64,000 bases of DNA, taken from Methylomonas koyamae (GTDB lineage Bacteria > Pseudomonadota > Gammaproteobacteria > Methylococcales > Methylomonadaceae). How positions within the stretch are numbered: position 1 is the stretch's first letter; every line of letters begins with the position of its first letter. Below, piece by piece: positions 28,663 to 44,840 of the stretch. The DNA is taken from contig NZ_AP019777.1 in NCBI RefSeq assembly GCF_019669905.1, positions 4,030,001 through 4,094,000 on the forward strand. The letters are read 5' to 3'. A program made the translations under genes and the position numbers. Below the pieces are notes generated by a model. The model saw only the letters and a program-made list of their open reading frames with translations. It did not search any database and was not told the origin of the DNA.

Positions 28663-29853
28663 TTACTCGACAATAGAAGCCACAACACCCGCACCTACGG
28701 TACGACCACCTTCGCGGATCGCGAAGCGCAAGCCGTCTTCCATCGCGATCGGCGAGATCAATTTAACGGTGACGGAGATATTGTCGCCCGGCATTACCAT
28801 TTCTACGCCTTCAGGCAGCTCAACCGCACCGGTTACGTCAGTCGTTCTGAAGTAGAATTGCGGACGGTAGCCGTTGAAGAATGGGGTGTGACGACCACCC
28901 TCTTCTTTCGACAATACGTAGATTTCCGCTTTGAAATGGGAGTGCGGCTTGATGCTGTTTACGTGCGCCAATACCTGACCCCGCTCGACATCGTCACGTT
29001 TAGTACCACGCAGCAGGATACCGACGTTGTCACCGGCTTGGCCTTGGTCCAGCAATTTGCGGAACATTTCGACACCGGTGCAGGTGGTTTTTTGGGTATC
29101 GCGAATACCGACGATTTCAACCTCTTCGCCAACTTTGATAATACCGCGCTCTACACGACCGGTTACCACGGTACCGCGACCGGAAATGGAGAATACGTCT
29201 TCGATCGGCATCAGGAATTTGCCGTCGATCGCACGTTGCGGCTCTGGGATGTAGCTGTCCAGCGCCTCAACCAGTTTAACAACCGATTGGACACCGATTT
29301 CGCTTTGCTCGCCTTCCAGTGCCTTCAACGCTGAACCAACGATGATTGGGGTGTCGTCGCCCGGGAATTCGTATTGGTTCAACAACTCGCGAATTTCCAT
29401 CTCAACCAGTTCGATCAACTCAGCATCGTCAACCATATCGGCTTTGTTCAGGAACACGACGATGTAAGGAACACCTACTTGGCGAGACAACAGGATGTGC
29501 TCACGCGTTTGCGGCATCGGGCCGTCGGCAGCGGAGCAAACCAGAATAGCGCCATCCATTTGAGCGGCACCGGTAATCATGTTTTTGACGTAGTCGGCGT
29601 GACCCGGGCAGTCAACGTGGGCGTAATGGCGATTCGCTGACTCATATTCAACGTGAGATGTTGAAATGGTGATACCGCGAGCGCGCTCTTCGGGTGCGTT
29701 GTCGATTTGATCGAATGCTTTCGCTTCGCCACCTTGCAGTTCAGCCATCACTTTGGTCAAAGCCGCTGTCAGCGTGGTTTTGCCGTGGTCAACGTGGCCG
29801 ATCGTCCCTACGTTTACGTGCGGTTTCTTTCTTTCAAATTTTTCTTTAGCCAT
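28663..29853 (-). CDS. tuf: Elongation factor Tu (copy 1)
   Basis: 396-aa GTPase that brings aminoacyl-tRNA to the ribosome. G motifs: [22 protein letters not shown]; then two beta-barrel domains. The protein is identical to copy 2 at 44841-46031, and the DNA appears identical from start to stop. This is the str-operon copy, between fusA and rpsJ. EF-Tu is also the known target of Doc-type toxins, and a Doc-like gene is at 9565. Confidence 0.98.
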   Translation of the reverse strand: MAKEKFERKKPHVNVGTIGHVDHGKTTLTAALTKVMAELQGGEAKAFDQIDNAPEERARGITISTSHVEYESANRHYAHVDCPGHADYVKNMITGAAQMDGAILVCSAADGPMPQTREHILLSRQVGVPYIVVFLNKADMVDDAELIELVEMEIRELLNQYEFPGDDTPIIVGSALKALEGEQSEIGVQSVVKLVEALDSYIPEPQRAIDGKFLMPIEDVFSISGRGTVVTGRVERGIIKVGEEVEIVGIRDTQKTTCTGVEMFRKLLDQGQAGDNVGILLRGTKRDDVERGQVLAHVNSIKPHSHFKAEIYVLSKEEGGRHTPFFNGYRPQFYFRTTDVTGAVELPEGVEMVMPGDNISVTVKLISPIAMEDGLRFAIREGGRTVGAGVVASIVE

Positions 29854-29879
29854 GATTCAATACCTGATATTTAAAAAAC

Positions 29880-31973
29880 TTAAGATACTTTTCTAATAAT
29901 CGCTTCCGCAATATTTGCAGGTGCTTCGTTATATTTTTCAAACTGCATACTATAAGTAGCTCGGCCCTGAGTGGCCGAACGAAGATCGGTAGCGTAACCG
30001 AACATCTCCGCTAGCGGGACCTCACACTGAACTACCTTGCCCGCGGGCACATCATCCACTCCGTGAATCAGCCCCCTACGCCGATTGATGTCACCAACCA
30101 CATCCCCCATATATTCTTCGGGAGTAACGACTTCAACCTTCATAATCGGCTCCAGCAATACCGGACACGCAGCCTTTGCTCCATCCCTAAAGCTCATAGA
30201 TCCTGCTATTTTGAAAGCCATTTCATTCGAATCGACATCATGATATGAACCATCGAATAAACTAACCTTTACATCAACAACCGGAAAGCCGGCTAATACA
30301 CCGTTTTCCATTTGCTCTTGAACCCCTTTATCGATAGCCGGTATGTATTCCTTAGGAACAACTCCTCCAACTATTTCATTGACAAACTCGTAACCGGAAC
30401 CAAGCTCCTTTGGTTCGATGCGCAACCAGACATGACCATATTGCCCTTTGCCGCCAGTCTGCCTAACAAATTTACCTTCGCTTTCTACGACTTTCGTTAC
30501 CGTCTCCCGGTAAGCAACTTGTGGCGCGCCCACATTGGCCGCGACACCAAACTCTCTTTTCATCCGGTCCACAATAATTTCCAGATGCAACTCACCCATC
30601 CCGGATATGATCGTTTGCCCGGACTCAGGATCGGAGTTCACGCGAAAGGAGGGATCTTCTTGCGCCAACTTTGATAGCGCATTGCCTAGCTTGTCTTGAT
30701 CTGCTTTCGTCTTGGGTTCGACCGCTACCGAAATAACCGGCTCAGGGAACTCCATTTTTTCCAACAACACTGGAGAACCCATCTCGCAGAACGTGTCTCC
30801 AGTTGTAACTTCTTTCAGCCCAACTAGCGCAGCAATATCCCCAGCCCTAACTTCACTTATCTCTACGCGGCTATTTGCATGCATTTGCACAATCCGGCCT
30901 ATGCGCTCGCGTTTATTCTTGGTCGCGTTCAGCGCAGTATCGCCGGACTTAAGCACACCCGAATAAACCCGAAAGAACGTTAGCGTACCTACAAACGGGT
31001 CAGCTGCAATCTTAAATGCCAAGGCCGAAAATGGCTCATCATCCTTGGCATACCTAAAAATTTTTTCTCCGGCATCATTCAAACCAGAAACAGAACTAAT
31101 ATCGACTGGAGAAGGAAGATAGTCGATTACGGCATCCAATAAACATTGGACCCCTTTATTTTTAAAAGCCGAACCACAGAAGGCAGGAACCAATTCATTA
31201 GCCAACACCCGCGCCCTTATTCCTGCCTTTATCTCCGATTCTGAGAGCTCTCCTTGCTCCAAGTATTTCTCCATCAATGCGTCCGAACCTTCCGCCGCCG
31301 CCTCCAGCATGTGTTCACGCCATTTAGCACACTCGCCCAGCAACTCTTCGGGAATTTCTGACTCTACGAACTCCAAGCCCATATCGGCTTCGGACCAATA
31401 AATGGCTTTCATTTTCAGAAGATCAGCGACACCTTTGAACGAGTCTTCCGAACCGATCGGCAATTGCATCGGAACCACCGAAGCACCCAAACGGCTTTTT
31501 ATCTGACTAACCACCCTTAGAAAGTCCGCCCCAACACGATCCATCTTATTGACGAACACCACACGAGGCACCGCGTATTTATTTGCTTGCCGCCACACAG
31601 TTTCAGATTGCGGCTCGACCCCTCCAACCGCACAAAACACCGCACAAGCACCATCGAGAACCCTGAGAGACCGCTCGACCTCGATAGTAAAATCTACATG
31701 GCCGGGGGTATCAATAATATTGATCCTATGCTGCTCGTTAGCGCGATCCATCCCCGACCAAAAGCAGGTTGTGGCAGCAGATGTGATGGTAATTCCGCGC
31801 TCCTGCTCTTGCTCCATCCAATCCATGGTTGCCGCACCATCGTGAACCTCACCAATCTTATGAGAGACGCCGGTGTAGTAAAGTATTCTTTCAGTTGTTG
31901 TTGTCTTCCCGGCATCGATATGAGCCATGATGCCTATATTACGATAGCGCTCTATAGGCGTCTTTCGAGACAC
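29880..31973 (-). CDS. fusA: Elongation factor G
   Basis: 697-aa translocase GTPase (E. coli 704). P-loop [16 protein letters not shown]3 DTPGHVDF and NKMDR are intact, followed by domains II-V with the RGxxxxG-type C-terminal block. Str operon, 19 bases after rpsG. Confidence 0.98.
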   Translation of the reverse strand: MSRKTPIERYRNIGIMAHIDAGKTTTTERILYYTGVSHKIGEVHDGAATMDWMEQEQERGITITSAATTCFWSGMDRANEQHRINIIDTPGHVDFTIEVERSLRVLDGACAVFCAVGGVEPQSETVWRQANKYAVPRVVFVNKMDRVGADFLRVVSQIKSRLGASVVPMQLPIGSEDSFKGVADLLKMKAIYWSEADMGLEFVESEIPEELLGECAKWREHMLEAAAEGSDALMEKYLEQGELSESEIKAGIRARVLANELVPAFCGSAFKNKGVQCLLDAVIDYLPSPVDISSVSGLNDAGEKIFRYAKDDEPFSALAFKIAADPFVGTLTFFRVYSGVLKSGDTALNATKNKRERIGRIVQMHANSRVEISEVRAGDIAALVGLKEVTTGDTFCEMGSPVLLEKMEFPEPVISVAVEPKTKADQDKLGNALSKLAQEDPSFRVNSDPESGQTIISGMGELHLEIIVDRMKREFGVAANVGAPQVAYRETVTKVVESEGKFVRQTGGKGQYGHVWLRIEPKELGSGYEFVNEIVGGVVPKEYIPAIDKGVQEQMENGVLAGFPVVDVKVSLFDGSYHDVDSNEMAFKIAGSMSFRDGAKAACPVLLEPIMKVEVVTPEEYMGDVVGDINRRRGLIHGVDDVPAGKVVQCEVPLAEMFGYATDLRSATQGRATYSMQFEKYNEAPANIAEAIIRKVS

Positions 31974-31992
31974 AACAACAACCTACGCAGGA

Positions 31993-32466
<474 letters not shown>

Positions 32467-32476
32467 TTACCAACCC

Positions 32477-32851
32477 TTATTTTTTCGGCCTTTTAGCGCC
32501 ATATTTCGAGCGACCGCACTTTCTATCCTTAACCCCGGATGTATCAAGGCTGCCCCTTACCACGTGGTAACGCACACCCGGCAAATCCTTTACCCTGCCA
32601 CCACGAATCAGAACCACGGAGTGCTCCTGCAAATTATGCCCTTCACCCCCGATATAACTACTCACCTCTGCGCCGTTAGTCAAACGCACCCTGGCAACTT
32701 TCCGCAACGCAGAATTAGGCTTCTTTGGCGTCGTGGTGTACACCCGCGTGCAAACACCTCTTCTTTGCGGGCACGCTTCCAATGCGGGTACATTGGTTTT
32801 CTCTATTTTCTTAGCGCGAGGCTTACGGACCAACTGATTGATCGTGGCCAT
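32477..32851 (-). CDS. rpsL: 30S ribosomal protein S12
   Basis: 124 aa, identical in length to E. coli S12; decoding-centre protein. [11 protein letters not shown] carries the Lys43-equivalent and the later KDLPGVRYH carries Lys88 and the Asp that RimO methylthiolates. The residues match the streptomycin-sensitive form. Confidence 0.98.
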   Translation of the reverse strand: MATINQLVRKPRAKKIEKTNVPALEACPQRRGVCTRVYTTTPKKPNSALRKVARVRLTNGAEVSSYIGGEGHNLQEHSVVLIRGGRVKDLPGVRYHVVRGSLDTSGVKDRKCGRSKYGAKRPKK

Positions 32852-32908
32852 TCTTAACTACTCCGAATATGCAATGTTAATAAGTAATATCTTTCCGAAA
32901 CGACATTA

Positions 32909-32942
32909 CTCTGCTCAAACCGCTAGGCCGATTCGAGCAGAG
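32909..32942 (-). repeat. Inverted repeat in the rpsL leader
   Basis: CTCTGCTC (32909-32916) and GAGCAGAG (32935-32942) form an 8-bp stem around an 18-base loop, starting right after the -10 of the rpsL promoter. It would be at the 5' end of the str mRNA. Regulatory role is not known. Confidence 0.4.
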
Positions 32943-32943
32943 C

Positions 32944-32972
32944 ATGATACCGTTACCAAGTAACTAGGTCAA
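32944..32972 (-). promoter_or_regulatory. Strong promoter of the str operon (rpsL)
   Basis: On the - strand TTGACC (32972-32967) and TATCAT (32949-32944) are 17 bases apart, within the 133-base gap between the rpoC stop and rpsL. It allows rpsL-rpsG-fusA-tuf, and probably the S10 genes, to be made independently of rpoBC. No terminator is seen after rpoC. Confidence 0.75.
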
Positions 32973-32984
32973 GCTTTTTTGTGG

Positions 32985-37196
<4,212 letters not shown>

Positions 37197-37255
37197 GAGC
37201 TTACCCTCTTCAAAATGTTACCGATACCGTCCGAAATCTAGTCGTGTGAGGCCGA

Positions 37256-40200
37256 CTACTCTTGTTCCATCTCGATATTGACCGCCAAGGAACGTATCTC
37301 TTTGACCAATACGTTAAACGATTCCGGCATACCGGCTTCCATGGAATGGTTGCCGTCGACAATGTTTTTGTACATTCGGGTCCGCCCTGTGACGTCGTCC
37401 GACTTGACCGTCAACATTTCCTGCAATGTGTAGGCCGCACCGTAGGCTTCCAGGGCCCAGACCTCCATCTCACCGAAGCGCTGACCACCGAATTGCGCTT
37501 TACCACCCAACGGCTGTTGCGTGACCAGACTATATGGACCTGTGGAACGCGCATGCATTTTGTCATCGACCAAGTGGTTCAATTTCAGCATGTACATATA
37601 ACCCACGGTAACTTCGCGCTCGAACGGTTCGCCAGTCAATCCGTCGTAAAGCACGGTTTGACCATGTTCAGGCAAATCGGCCAAACGCAGCATGGTACGA
37701 ATATCTTCTTCAGAAGCGCCGTCAAATACCGGAGTCGCCATCGGCACACCGCTGACCAAATTGAGCGCCAACTCCAAAATCTCTTTATCGCTGAACAGGC
37801 TCAGATCTTCCTTTTTACCGCTGCAGTTGTAGATTTTTTCCAAGAAACCGCGAATTTCGGCGACCTTGGCTTGCGCCTCCAACATTTTTCCAATCTTGAT
37901 ACCCAAGCCTTTTGCCGCCCAGCCCAAGTGGGTTTCCAGCACCTGGCCCACGTTCATCCGCGACGGTACGCCGAGCGGATTGAGCAGAATGTCGACCGGA
38001 TTACCGTCCGCGGTATAAGGCATGTCTTCGATCGGCACGATCTGTGAGATAACACCCTTGTTACCGTGGCGACCTGCCATCTTATCGCCCGGCTGGATAC
38101 GTTTTTTCACGGCCAAATAGACCTTGACCATTTTCAGCACGCCTGGCGCCAGATCGTCGCCCATCGTGATTTTTTTCTTTTTCTGCTCGAAACGCTCGTC
38201 AAATTCTTTGCGTTGCTGCTCGACTTGTTCGGCAACGGTTTCCAACTGAAGGTTGGCATCCTCGTCCAAGGTTCTGATTTTCAACAACTCGGAATGGGTC
38301 AATTGATCCAGATAATCGGCGCTGATTTCTTCGCCTTTTTTAAGACCATTCGGCCCTTTTTCGGCTTTCTTGCCGGTCAGCAAGGTTTTGACCCGCGCAA
38401 AAATGTCGTGCTCGACAATTTTCAACTGATCGTCCAAATCTTTGCGATAACGCTTGATTTCGGCTTCCTCAATCTCCAGCGCACGTTTGTCTTTCTTAAC
38501 GCCATCGCGAGTGAAGACTTGCACGTCGATCACAGTACCGCGGACGTTGCCGGGCACACGCAAAGAAGTATCTTTCACGTCGGCAGCTTTTTCGCCGAAA
38601 ATCGCCCGTAACAGTTTTTCTTCCGGCGTCAGTTGAGTTTCGCCTTTCGGAGTTACCTTACCGACCAGAATGTCGCCACCTTTGACTTCGGCACCGACAT
38701 ACACAATACCCGACTCGTCCAACTTGGAAAGCGCTTCCTCGCTGACGTTTGGAATATCGGCAGTGATTTCTTCCGGACTATGTTTGGTCTCCCGCGCGAC
38801 ACAGGTTTTTTCTTCGATGTGAATCGTCGTAAAACGATCTTCTTTCACGACCCGCTCTGACACCAGGATCGAGTCTTCGAAGTTGTAACCGTTCCAAGGC
38901 ATGAAAGCGATCAGCATGTTCTGACCCAGCGCCAACTCGCCTAAGTCGGTAGACGGTCCATCGGCCAAAATATCGCCTTTATTGACGATGTCACCCAGCT
39001 TGACCAAAGGTTTTTGGTTGATACAGGTATTTTGGTTGGAGCGGGTATATTTGATCAGATTGTAAATATCCACACCCGGTACGCCGGCAACGGTTTCGTC
39101 ATCGTTGGCGCGAACCACGATACGGCCCGCGTCGACGGCTTCGACCCTACCGCCGCGGGTAGCAACTACCGTTACCCCGGAGTCTTTAGCGACAACCCGC
39201 TCCATACCGGTACCGACCAACGGTTTCTCCGCACGCAAAGTCGGAACCGCTTGGCGTTGCATGTTCGAGCCCATCAAGGCGCGGTTGGCGTCGTCGTGCT
39301 CCAAGAATGGAATAATGGAAGCCGCTACGGAAACAATCTGTTTGGAAGACACGTCCATATATTGCACGGTGTCCGACGACGCCAGGGTAAATTCGTCCTT
39401 ATAACGGCACGACACCAAGCCTTCGACCAGCTTACCGTTTTCGTCGACAGCCACGCTGGACTGAGCGATGACGTATTCGCCTTCTTCAATCGCAGAAATG
39501 TAATCGACTTGGTCGGTTACTTTGCCATCGACCACTTTTCTATATGGCGTCTCCAGGAAACCGTATTCGTTGGTTCTGGCATATACCGACAACGAGTTAA
39601 TCAAACCGATATTCGGCCCCTCTGGTGTCTCGATCGGGCACACCCGGCCGTAGTGAGTGGTGTGAACGTCGCGAACTTCGAATCCTGCACGCTCTCTGGC
39701 CAAGCCGCCTGGACCCAACGCGGAAACCCGGCGTTTATGTGTGACCTGCGACAGCGGATTATTTTGGTCCATGAACTGCGACAACTGGCTGGAACCGAAA
39801 AACTCCTTCACCGCAGCTGACACCGGTTTGGCGTTGATAATTTCCTGCGGCATATAGCCTTCCGAATCGGCCAGGGTTAAACGCTCTCTGACCGCACGCT
39901 CAACCCGCACCAAACCGATACGGAATTGGTTTTCGATCATTTCACCGACTGAGCGGACGCGGCGATTTCCCAAATGGTCGATATCGTCCACGGTGCCGTT
40001 ACCGTTTCTGATTTTGATCAATTCTTTCAGGACATCGATAATGTCTTCTTTGCTGAGCGTTCCCGGACCGTCGGTTTCTTCTCTGCCCAACCTGCGGTTA
40101 AACTTCATGCGTCCAACGGCAGACAGGTCGTAACGTTCGTCGGTAAAAAACAGGTTCTCGAACAAATTTTCGGCCGACTCCACGGTGGGCGGCTCGCCCG

Positions 40201-41332
40201 GACGCATCATCCGGTAAATTTCGACCAGGGCTTCCAGCCGGTTGGTCGTCGTGTCCAAGCGCATGGAGTTGGAAATGTACGGACCGCGGTCGAGATCGTT
40301 TACGTACAACGTGTTGATTTCGGACACACCGGCGTCGATCAGTTTTTGCAACAGGTTATCGGTAATCTCGTCGTTAACATTGGCCAACAACTCTCCGGTC
40401 GATTTGTCGATAACGTTGTGGCCAAGAATTTTGCCGTACAAATAGTCGCGCGGGACTTCAATTTCGGTCACACCGGCTTTTTCCAACTGGCGGACATGCT
40501 TCGCGGTGATTCTGCGGCCCTCTTCAATCACAACCTTGCCGTCGTGTTTGATATCGAATACCGCCATCTCGCCGCGCAAACGCTCCGGGATCACATGGAA
40601 CATCAATTTGTCGGCATTCAAAGAGAACTTGTTGGTGTCGAAGAAAATCTTAACCATCTCTTCGTTTTCGTATCCCAGCGCTCGCAGCAGAATCGTGGCC
40701 GGAATTTTCCGGCGTCTGTCGATACGTACGTAAACGGCGTCTTTATGGTCGAATTCGAAATCCAACCAAGAGCCGCGGTACGGAATCACCCGAGCATTGA
40801 AAAGCAATTTTCCCGAAGAATGAGTTTTGCCTTTATCGTGGTCGAAGAATACGCCGGGCGATCTGTGCAATTGCGAAACGATAACACGCTCGGTACCGTT
40901 GATCACGAATGTACCGTTGTCGGTCATCAACGGCAGTTCACCCATGTAAACTTCTTGCTCGCGGATATCCTTGACAACTTTAGTATTAGCCGGCGCATCT
41001 TTGTCGTAAATCACCAGGCGCACCAATACTCGCAGCGGCGCCGAAAACGTCGCGCCGCGTTGCTGGCATTCTCTCACGTCGAAAGCGGGCTCTCCCAAGC
41101 GATACTTAACGTATTCCAATACGGCGTAACCAGAGTGGCTAACCACCGGAAATACGCTGGAGAATGCTGCGTGCAATCCTTGGTTGCGCCGTTTATCGGG
41201 CTCCACACCGGATTGCAGGAAATTCGCATAGGAATCAATTTGTGTCGCTAATAGATATGGGACGTCGAGTACCTCTGTACCTTTCCCAAAATTATTACGG
41301 ATACGCTTTTTTTCGGTAAAAGAATAGGCCAT
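37256..41332 (-). CDS. rpoB: DNA-directed RNA polymerase subunit beta
   Basis: 1358 aa (E. coli 1342). The rifampicin pocket reads [21 protein letters not shown], matching the sensitive sequence, with Asp, His, Arg and Ser at the usual positions. The C-terminal block with [19 protein letters not shown] contacts beta'. The leader from rplL holds strong hairpins. Confidence 0.99.
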   Translation of the reverse strand: MAYSFTEKKRIRNNFGKGTEVLDVPYLLATQIDSYANFLQSGVEPDKRRNQGLHAAFSSVFPVVSHSGYAVLEYVKYRLGEPAFDVRECQQRGATFSAPLRVLVRLVIYDKDAPANTKVVKDIREQEVYMGELPLMTDNGTFVINGTERVIVSQLHRSPGVFFDHDKGKTHSSGKLLFNARVIPYRGSWLDFEFDHKDAVYVRIDRRRKIPATILLRALGYENEEMVKIFFDTNKFSLNADKLMFHVIPERLRGEMAVFDIKHDGKVVIEEGRRITAKHVRQLEKAGVTEIEVPRDYLYGKILGHNVIDKSTGELLANVNDEITDNLLQKLIDAGVSEINTLYVNDLDRGPYISNSMRLDTTTNRLEALVEIYRMMRPGEPPTVESAENLFENLFFTDERYDLSAVGRMKFNRRLGREETDGPGTLSKEDIIDVLKELIKIRNGNGTVDDIDHLGNRRVRSVGEMIENQFRIGLVRVERAVRERLTLADSEGYMPQEIINAKPVSAAVKEFFGSSQLSQFMDQNNPLSQVTHKRRVSALGPGGLARERAGFEVRDVHTTHYGRVCPIETPEGPNIGLINSLSVYARTNEYGFLETPYRKVVDGKVTDQVDYISAIEEGEYVIAQSSVAVDENGKLVEGLVSCRYKDEFTLASSDTVQYMDVSSKQIVSVAASIIPFLEHDDANRALMGSNMQRQAVPTLRAEKPLVGTGMERVVAKDSGVTVVATRGGRVEAVDAGRIVVRANDDETVAGVPGVDIYNLIKYTRSNQNTCINQKPLVKLGDIVNKGDILADGPSTDLGELALGQNMLIAFMPWNGYNFEDSILVSERVVKEDRFTTIHIEEKTCVARETKHSPEEITADIPNVSEEALSKLDESGIVYVGAEVKGGDILVGKVTPKGETQLTPEEKLLRAIFGEKAADVKDTSLRVPGNVRGTVIDVQVFTRDGVKKDKRALEIEEAEIKRYRKDLDDQLKIVEHDIFARVKTLLTGKKAEKGPNGLKKGEEISADYLDQLTHSELLKIRTLDEDANLQLETVAEQVEQQRKEFDERFEQKKKKITMGDDLAPGVLKMVKVYLAVKKRIQPGDKMAGRHGNKGVISQIVPIEDMPYTADGNPVDILLNPLGVPSRMNVGQVLETHLGWAAKGLGIKIGKMLEAQAKVAEIRGFLEKIYNCSGKKEDLSLFSDKEILELALNLVSGVPMATPVFDGASEEDIRTMLRLADLPEHGQTVLYDGLTGEPFEREVTVGYMYMLKLNHLVDDKMHARSTGPYSLVTQQPLGGKAQFGGQRFGEMEVWALEAYGAAYTLQEMLTVKSDDVTGRTRMYKNIVDGNHSMEAGMPESFNVLVKEIRSLAVNIEMEQE

Positions 41333-41368
41333 ATTGCTTCTATACCTTCGTCGTCAGAGAATATTTGT

Positions 41369-41416
41369 ACTGCTTTTTACAAGCAGTAAAAGGCCGACGG
41401 CAAGATGCCGTCAGCC
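41369..41416 (-). terminator. rplL-rpoB attenuator-like double hairpin
   Basis: In the - strand RNA an 11-bp hairpin (GGCTGACGGCA / TGCCGTCGGCC, 41416-41392) is followed by TTTTA. A second hairpin (TACTGCTT / AAGCAGTA, 41389-41369) follows at once. The place and form match the E. coli rplL-rpoB region, where partial termination and RNase III processing lower rpoBC output relative to the ribosomal proteins. Confidence 0.75.
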
Positions 41417-41458
41417 CGGTTTGGTAGGCTTACGCCAGATATGTAGCAGTCAAGATAC

Positions 41459-41830
41459 TTATTTGATTTCGGCGGTTGCGCCAGCTTCCTCAAGCTCTTT
41501 TTTGGCCGCTTCGGCTTCACCTTTGCTGACGCCTTCCTTCAATGTGGTTGGAGCGCCTTCTACAGCGTCTTTTGCTTCTTTCAGACCCAAGCCGGTCAAA
41601 CCGCGAACCGCTTTAATGACAGCAACTTTATTGTCGCCGAAGCCTGTCAAAATTACATCGAACTCGGTTTGTTCTTCAACAACTGCAGCAGCGGCAGCTG
41701 GAGCGGCAACAGCGACCGCAGCAGCCGCAGAAACGCCAAATTTTTCTTCCATCGCAGAAATCAGGTCAACGATTTCCATCACAGTCATATTCGCAACTGC
41801 TTCAAGGATGTCTTCTTTTGAAATTGCCAT
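41459..41830 (-). CDS. rplL: 50S ribosomal protein L7/L12
   Basis: 123 aa (E. coli 121). N-terminal dimerisation domain, Ala-rich hinge ([16 protein letters not shown]) and C-terminal factor-binding domain with [18 protein letters not shown]. Forms the stalk on L10 and recruits EF-Tu and EF-G. Confidence 0.98.
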   Translation of the reverse strand: MAISKEDILEAVANMTVMEIVDLISAMEEKFGVSAAAAVAVAAPAAAAAVVEEQTEFDVILTGFGDNKVAVIKAVRGLTGLGLKEAKDAVEGAPTTLKEGVSKGEAEAAKKELEEAGATAEIK

Positions 41831-41877
41831 TTTTTATTCCTCTAAATATTTAAAGTTGTATATCGTAGGTCGCGAAT

Positions 41878-42372
41878 TTATGCCGCTTCTTTCTCGTCTC
41901 TGATAGCCGCCAACGTACGAGCCAATTTCTCGACAGGGGCTTTCATGACCGACATCAGCATGCTGATACCTTGATCGCGAGTCGGCAATCTCGCCAGACG
42001 TTCCAATTCCGATCCGCCGAAAGCTTGACCGCCAATTGCCACAACTTTGGCGATTAACTTGTTGTTTTCTTTCGCGAAATCGTTTACCAAGCGCGCAGCA
42101 GAACCAGGATCCTCCATCGAAAAAGCTAAGATCAGAGGTCCAACCAACCCATCTTGCATGCATTCGAATTCGGTTCCGGCGACGGCACGTTTTGCGAGCG
42201 TATTTTTTACAACGCGCAAATAAACACCCGTTTCTCTCGCGGTTTTCCTGAGCTTGGTAAGTTCAGTAACGGTCAATCCACGATATTCTGCGGCAACCGC
42301 AGAAAGGGCTTTGGCGGCGAATTCAGCAACTTCCTCTACGACAACTTTTTTGCCATCTAAATTGAGTGCCAC
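41878..42372 (-). CDS. rplJ: 50S ribosomal protein L10
   Basis: 164 aa (E. coli 165). Binds 23S rRNA with L11 and carries L7/L12 dimers on its C-terminal helix. Start is GTG at 42372 with a GGAG site upstream. It is preceded by an L10-type leader through which L10 can repress its own translation. Confidence 0.98.
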   Translation of the reverse strand: MALNLDGKKVVVEEVAEFAAKALSAVAAEYRGLTVTELTKLRKTARETGVYLRVVKNTLAKRAVAGTEFECMQDGLVGPLILAFSMEDPGSAARLVNDFAKENNKLIAKVVAIGGQAFGGSELERLARLPTRDQGISMLMSVMKAPVEKLARTLAAIRDEKEAA

Positions 42373-42458
42373 ATCTATCTCCGGTGTGTTTCTGAATTTT
42401 CATCAGAATCAATAAAACGCATCTTTGCGATGCCCCTTACGGGTATCTTTCACCTTTT

Positions 42459-42514
42459 GGTTCCAGCTCCCGTCTGCGTAGGATAATTAAGCCTGAGCCC
42501 CTACGGTCTTTGAC
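42459..42514 (-). promoter_or_regulatory. L10 ribosomal-protein leader (autoregulatory mRNA site)
   Basis: In the 182-base gap between rplA and rplJ the - strand RNA contains GTCAAAGACCGTAGG, then CCTACGCAGACGGGAGCTGG; the CGTAGG/CCTACG arms pair. This is the E. coli rplJ leader pattern (AGACCGCAGG...CCTGCGTAGACGG), where L10 or the L10-L12 complex binds. A second small hairpin (GCATC/GATGC with a T-rich tail, about 42410-42433) lies closer to the start. Confidence 0.8.
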
Positions 42515-42554
42515 GGTTGCCGGCTTAGTCCGGCAACCCAAAGTTTTTTGAATA

Positions 42555-43250
42555 TTAAATATCGATGCTTGTTTGATCGATCCACAGGCCTGGCCCCATG
42601 GTCGAAGACAGCGAGATTTTTTTCAGATAAATACCTTTGGCAGCAGTCGGCTTGGCTTTTTTCAAGTCGCCAATGAGAAACTCAAGGTTTTGTTTGAGCG
42701 CATTTTCGTCAAACGAAACTTTACCGATCGAACAATGGATAATACCTGCCTTGTCAGTACGGTATCTGACTTGACCGGATTTGGCATTTTTCACTGCGGT
42801 TGCAACATCGGGGGTAACGGTACCGACTTTTGGGTTAGGCATCAGACCTCTTGGACCTAAAATCTGGCCCAATTGACCTACAACACGCATCGCGTCGGGA
42901 GAGGCGATAACAACATCGAAATTCATTTCGCCACGTTTGACCTGCTCGGCAAGATCGTCCATGCCAACGACATCGGCACCTGCCTCACGCGCGGCATCGG
43001 CGTTAGGCCCCTGAGTGAACACTGCTACTCTAACGGTTTTCCCGGTGCCATGAGGCAAAACAGACGCTCCGCGTACGTTTTGATCGGATTTACGCGGATC
43101 AACGCCGAGGTTGACACTGACGTCTACAGATTCGTCGAATTTACTATTAGCAAATTCTTTCAACAAACTGACCGCTTCGCTGACAGAATATTGTTTGCTG
43201 CGCACAACTTTTTCTTTGATGGCTTTTGCTTTTTTCGAAATTTTAGCCAT
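42555..43250 (-). CDS. rplA: 50S ribosomal protein L1
   Basis: 231 aa (E. coli 234). L1-stalk protein. Signature [20 protein letters not shown] and NPKVGTVT are intact. Overlaps the rplK stop by one base. In E. coli L1 represses rplKA. Confidence 0.98.
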   Translation of the reverse strand: MAKISKKAKAIKEKVVRSKQYSVSEAVSLLKEFANSKFDESVDVSVNLGVDPRKSDQNVRGASVLPHGTGKTVRVAVFTQGPNADAAREAGADVVGMDDLAEQVKRGEMNFDVVIASPDAMRVVGQLGQILGPRGLMPNPKVGTVTPDVATAVKNAKSGQVRYRTDKAGIIHCSIGKVSFDENALKQNLEFLIGDLKKAKPTAAKGIYLKKISLSSTMGPGLWIDQTSIDI

Positions 43251-43681
43251 TACACGCCCTCCACGTTCAAGCCCATGCTGCGAGCGCTTCCCGCAATAAT
43301 TTTGATGGCAGCTTCCATATCGGCTGCATTCAAATCTTCCATTTTGGTTTTGGCAATTTCTTCCAACTGGGCTCTAGTTACGGTACCGACTTTATTGGAG
43401 TTTGGCTTAGCGCTACCACTCTTTATTCCGACCGCTTTTTTCAACAATATCGAAGCAGGTGGAGTTTTAGTAATGAATGTGAAGCTTTTATCGCTGTAAA
43501 CGGTGATCACGACGGGGAGAGGCAACCCTTTTTCCACGTCCTGGGTTCTGGCATTGAACGCTTTACAGAACTCCATGATATTAACGCCACGTTGACCTAA
43601 AGCAGGACCTACCGGCGGACTCGGATTCGCCTCCCCCGCTTTGACCTGTAATTTGATATACGAATCAATTTTTTTTGCCAT
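43250..43681 (-). CDS. rplK: 50S ribosomal protein L11
   Basis: 143 aa (E. coli 142). Binds the GTPase-associated region with L10; [22 protein letters not shown] is the thiostrepton/RelA-related N-terminal domain block, preceded by Lys residues that PrmA can methylate. Confidence 0.98.
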   Translation of the reverse strand: MAKKIDSYIKLQVKAGEANPSPPVGPALGQRGVNIMEFCKAFNARTQDVEKGLPLPVVITVYSDKSFTFITKTPPASILLKKAVGIKSGSAKPNSNKVGTVTRAQLEEIAKTKMEDLNAADMEAAIKIIAGSARSMGLNVEGV

Positions 43682-43730
43682 TTTATACTCCCAACGGGTT
43701 ATAACGCTTTATAAGCTCCCCAAGAAACAA

Positions 43731-43760
43731 AAATCCCGGCCACGCGAATGGCAGGGATTT
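43731..43760 (-). terminator. Hairpin between nusG and rplK
   Basis: - strand RNA: AAATCCC-t-GCC, an 8-base loop, GGC-c-GGGATTT, then TTGTTTC. A hairpin with a T-rich tail 18 bases after the nusG stop, likely a partial terminator before the rplK genes. Confidence 0.6.
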
Positions 43761-43778
43761 CTAAAAACCTACATTTGA

Positions 43779-44312
43779 TTAAATTTTTTCGACTTGGCCA
43801 AACTCAAGCTCGACTGGCGTTGAACGACCAAAGATCAGAACAGATACTCTCAGGCGGCTTTTCTCGTAATTTACTTCTTCGATATTGCCATTAAAGTCTT
43901 TAAACGGACCGTCTATAATTCTGACGACCTCACCTACTTCAAACAGAACCTTAGGTCTTGGCTTGTTGACACCCTCTTCGACGCGACTCAATATCGCCAT
44001 CGCCTCTTTTTCTGAAATCGGTGAAGGCCTATCTGAGGCGCCGCCAATAAAACCCAACACTCTAGGCACATTACGCACCAAATGCCAGGTTTCGTCATTC
44101 AACTCCATCTGGACCAGCACATAACCAGGAAAAAACTTTCGCTCACTTTTCCGTTGCTGCCCCATCCTCATTTCAACAACTTCTTCTGTTGGGACAAGGA
44201 TTTTACCGAAGTATTCTTGCAAACCTTCTCGCTTGATTCGCTCTTCAAGAGCCTGCTTTACTTTATTCTCAAAGTTCGAATATGCATGCACAACATACCA
44301 GCGAAGCGCCAT
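43779..44312 (-). CDS. nusG: Transcription termination/antitermination protein NusG
   Basis: 177 aa (E. coli 181). N-terminal NGN domain ([37 protein letters not shown]) binds polymerase; the C-terminal KOW domain ([16 protein letters not shown]) binds Rho or S10. Overlaps the secE stop by one base. Confidence 0.98.
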   Translation of the reverse strand: MALRWYVVHAYSNFENKVKQALEERIKREGLQEYFGKILVPTEEVVEMRMGQQRKSERKFFPGYVLVQMELNDETWHLVRNVPRVLGFIGGASDRPSPISEKEAMAILSRVEEGVNKPRPKVLFEVGEVVRIIDGPFKDFNGNIEEVNYEKSRLRVSVLIFGRSTPVELEFGQVEKI

Positions 44313-44692
44313 TACTTAACTCCCTGGCCCATCAATAGCTGGACACCCCAAAACAGGAACATATCGAGCAACCAGAGTATCAAGCCGACGATAAAAACCA
44401 TTAAAAAAACCATCAGCGTGGTACGCACCGCCTCATCTTTTGTCGGCCAAACAATCCGTTTGAATTCTTGCTTAGACTCCAGGATAAAACCCCACAAACC
44501 GCGCCCTTTTGCCGTAGCAAAACAAAGGCCGGCAGATGAAGCCAAGACCGCCAACAGGGACAGAACCCTGTACAGAAGCGGGATATCGGAGAAATAATAA
44601 AACGCTACAACGCCCGCAACAGCAACCACCAAGGACAAAGACAGCTTAACAATATCACCTACAGAGGTGACTTCTTCCGCGTGTGCGTTCAT
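44312..44692 (-). CDS. secE: Preprotein translocase subunit SecE
   Basis: 126 aa with three membrane spans (E. coli 127): about residues 17-35, 42-60 and 93-117. The conserved amphipathic helix [16 protein letters not shown] precedes the last span. Clamps SecY in the translocon. Confidence 0.97.
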   Translation of the reverse strand: MNAHAEEVTSVGDIVKLSLSLVVAVAGVVAFYYFSDIPLLYRVLSLLAVLASSAGLCFATAKGRGLWGFILESKQEFKRIVWPTKDEAVRTTLMVFLMVFIVGLILWLLDMFLFWGVQLLMGQGVK

Positions 44693-44730
44693 TTATCAGG
44701 ACTTGAAATTAATTGAAACGATTTTCTGAG

Positions 44731-44806
44731 TGGCAGGCCAGGAGGGACTCGAACCCCCAACTTGCGGTTTTGGAGACCGCTGCTCTACCAATTGAACTAC
44801 TGACCT
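44731..44806 (-). tRNA. tRNA-Trp (anticodon CCA)
   Basis: 76-base cloverleaf on the - strand. The acceptor AGGTCAG pairs with CTGGCCT (one G-U), the anticodon loop CTCCAAA lies between GCGGT and ACCGC, and the CCA is encoded. It sits between tuf and secE. Confidence 0.95.
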
Positions 44807-44840
44807 AATTCAGAAAATAAACTTTCAGCCAAAAGCGGCG

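Noticed and set aside
39974..41251. 425-codon open frame on the + strand within rpoB
   Set aside because: Antisense to rpoB, low-complexity Val/Phe/Gln composition, no recognisable domain.
42515..42538. GGTTGCCGG/CCGGCAACC hairpin as terminator of rplA
   Set aside because: In the - strand direction it is not followed by T residues; the T-run lies on the + strand side, where no gene ends.
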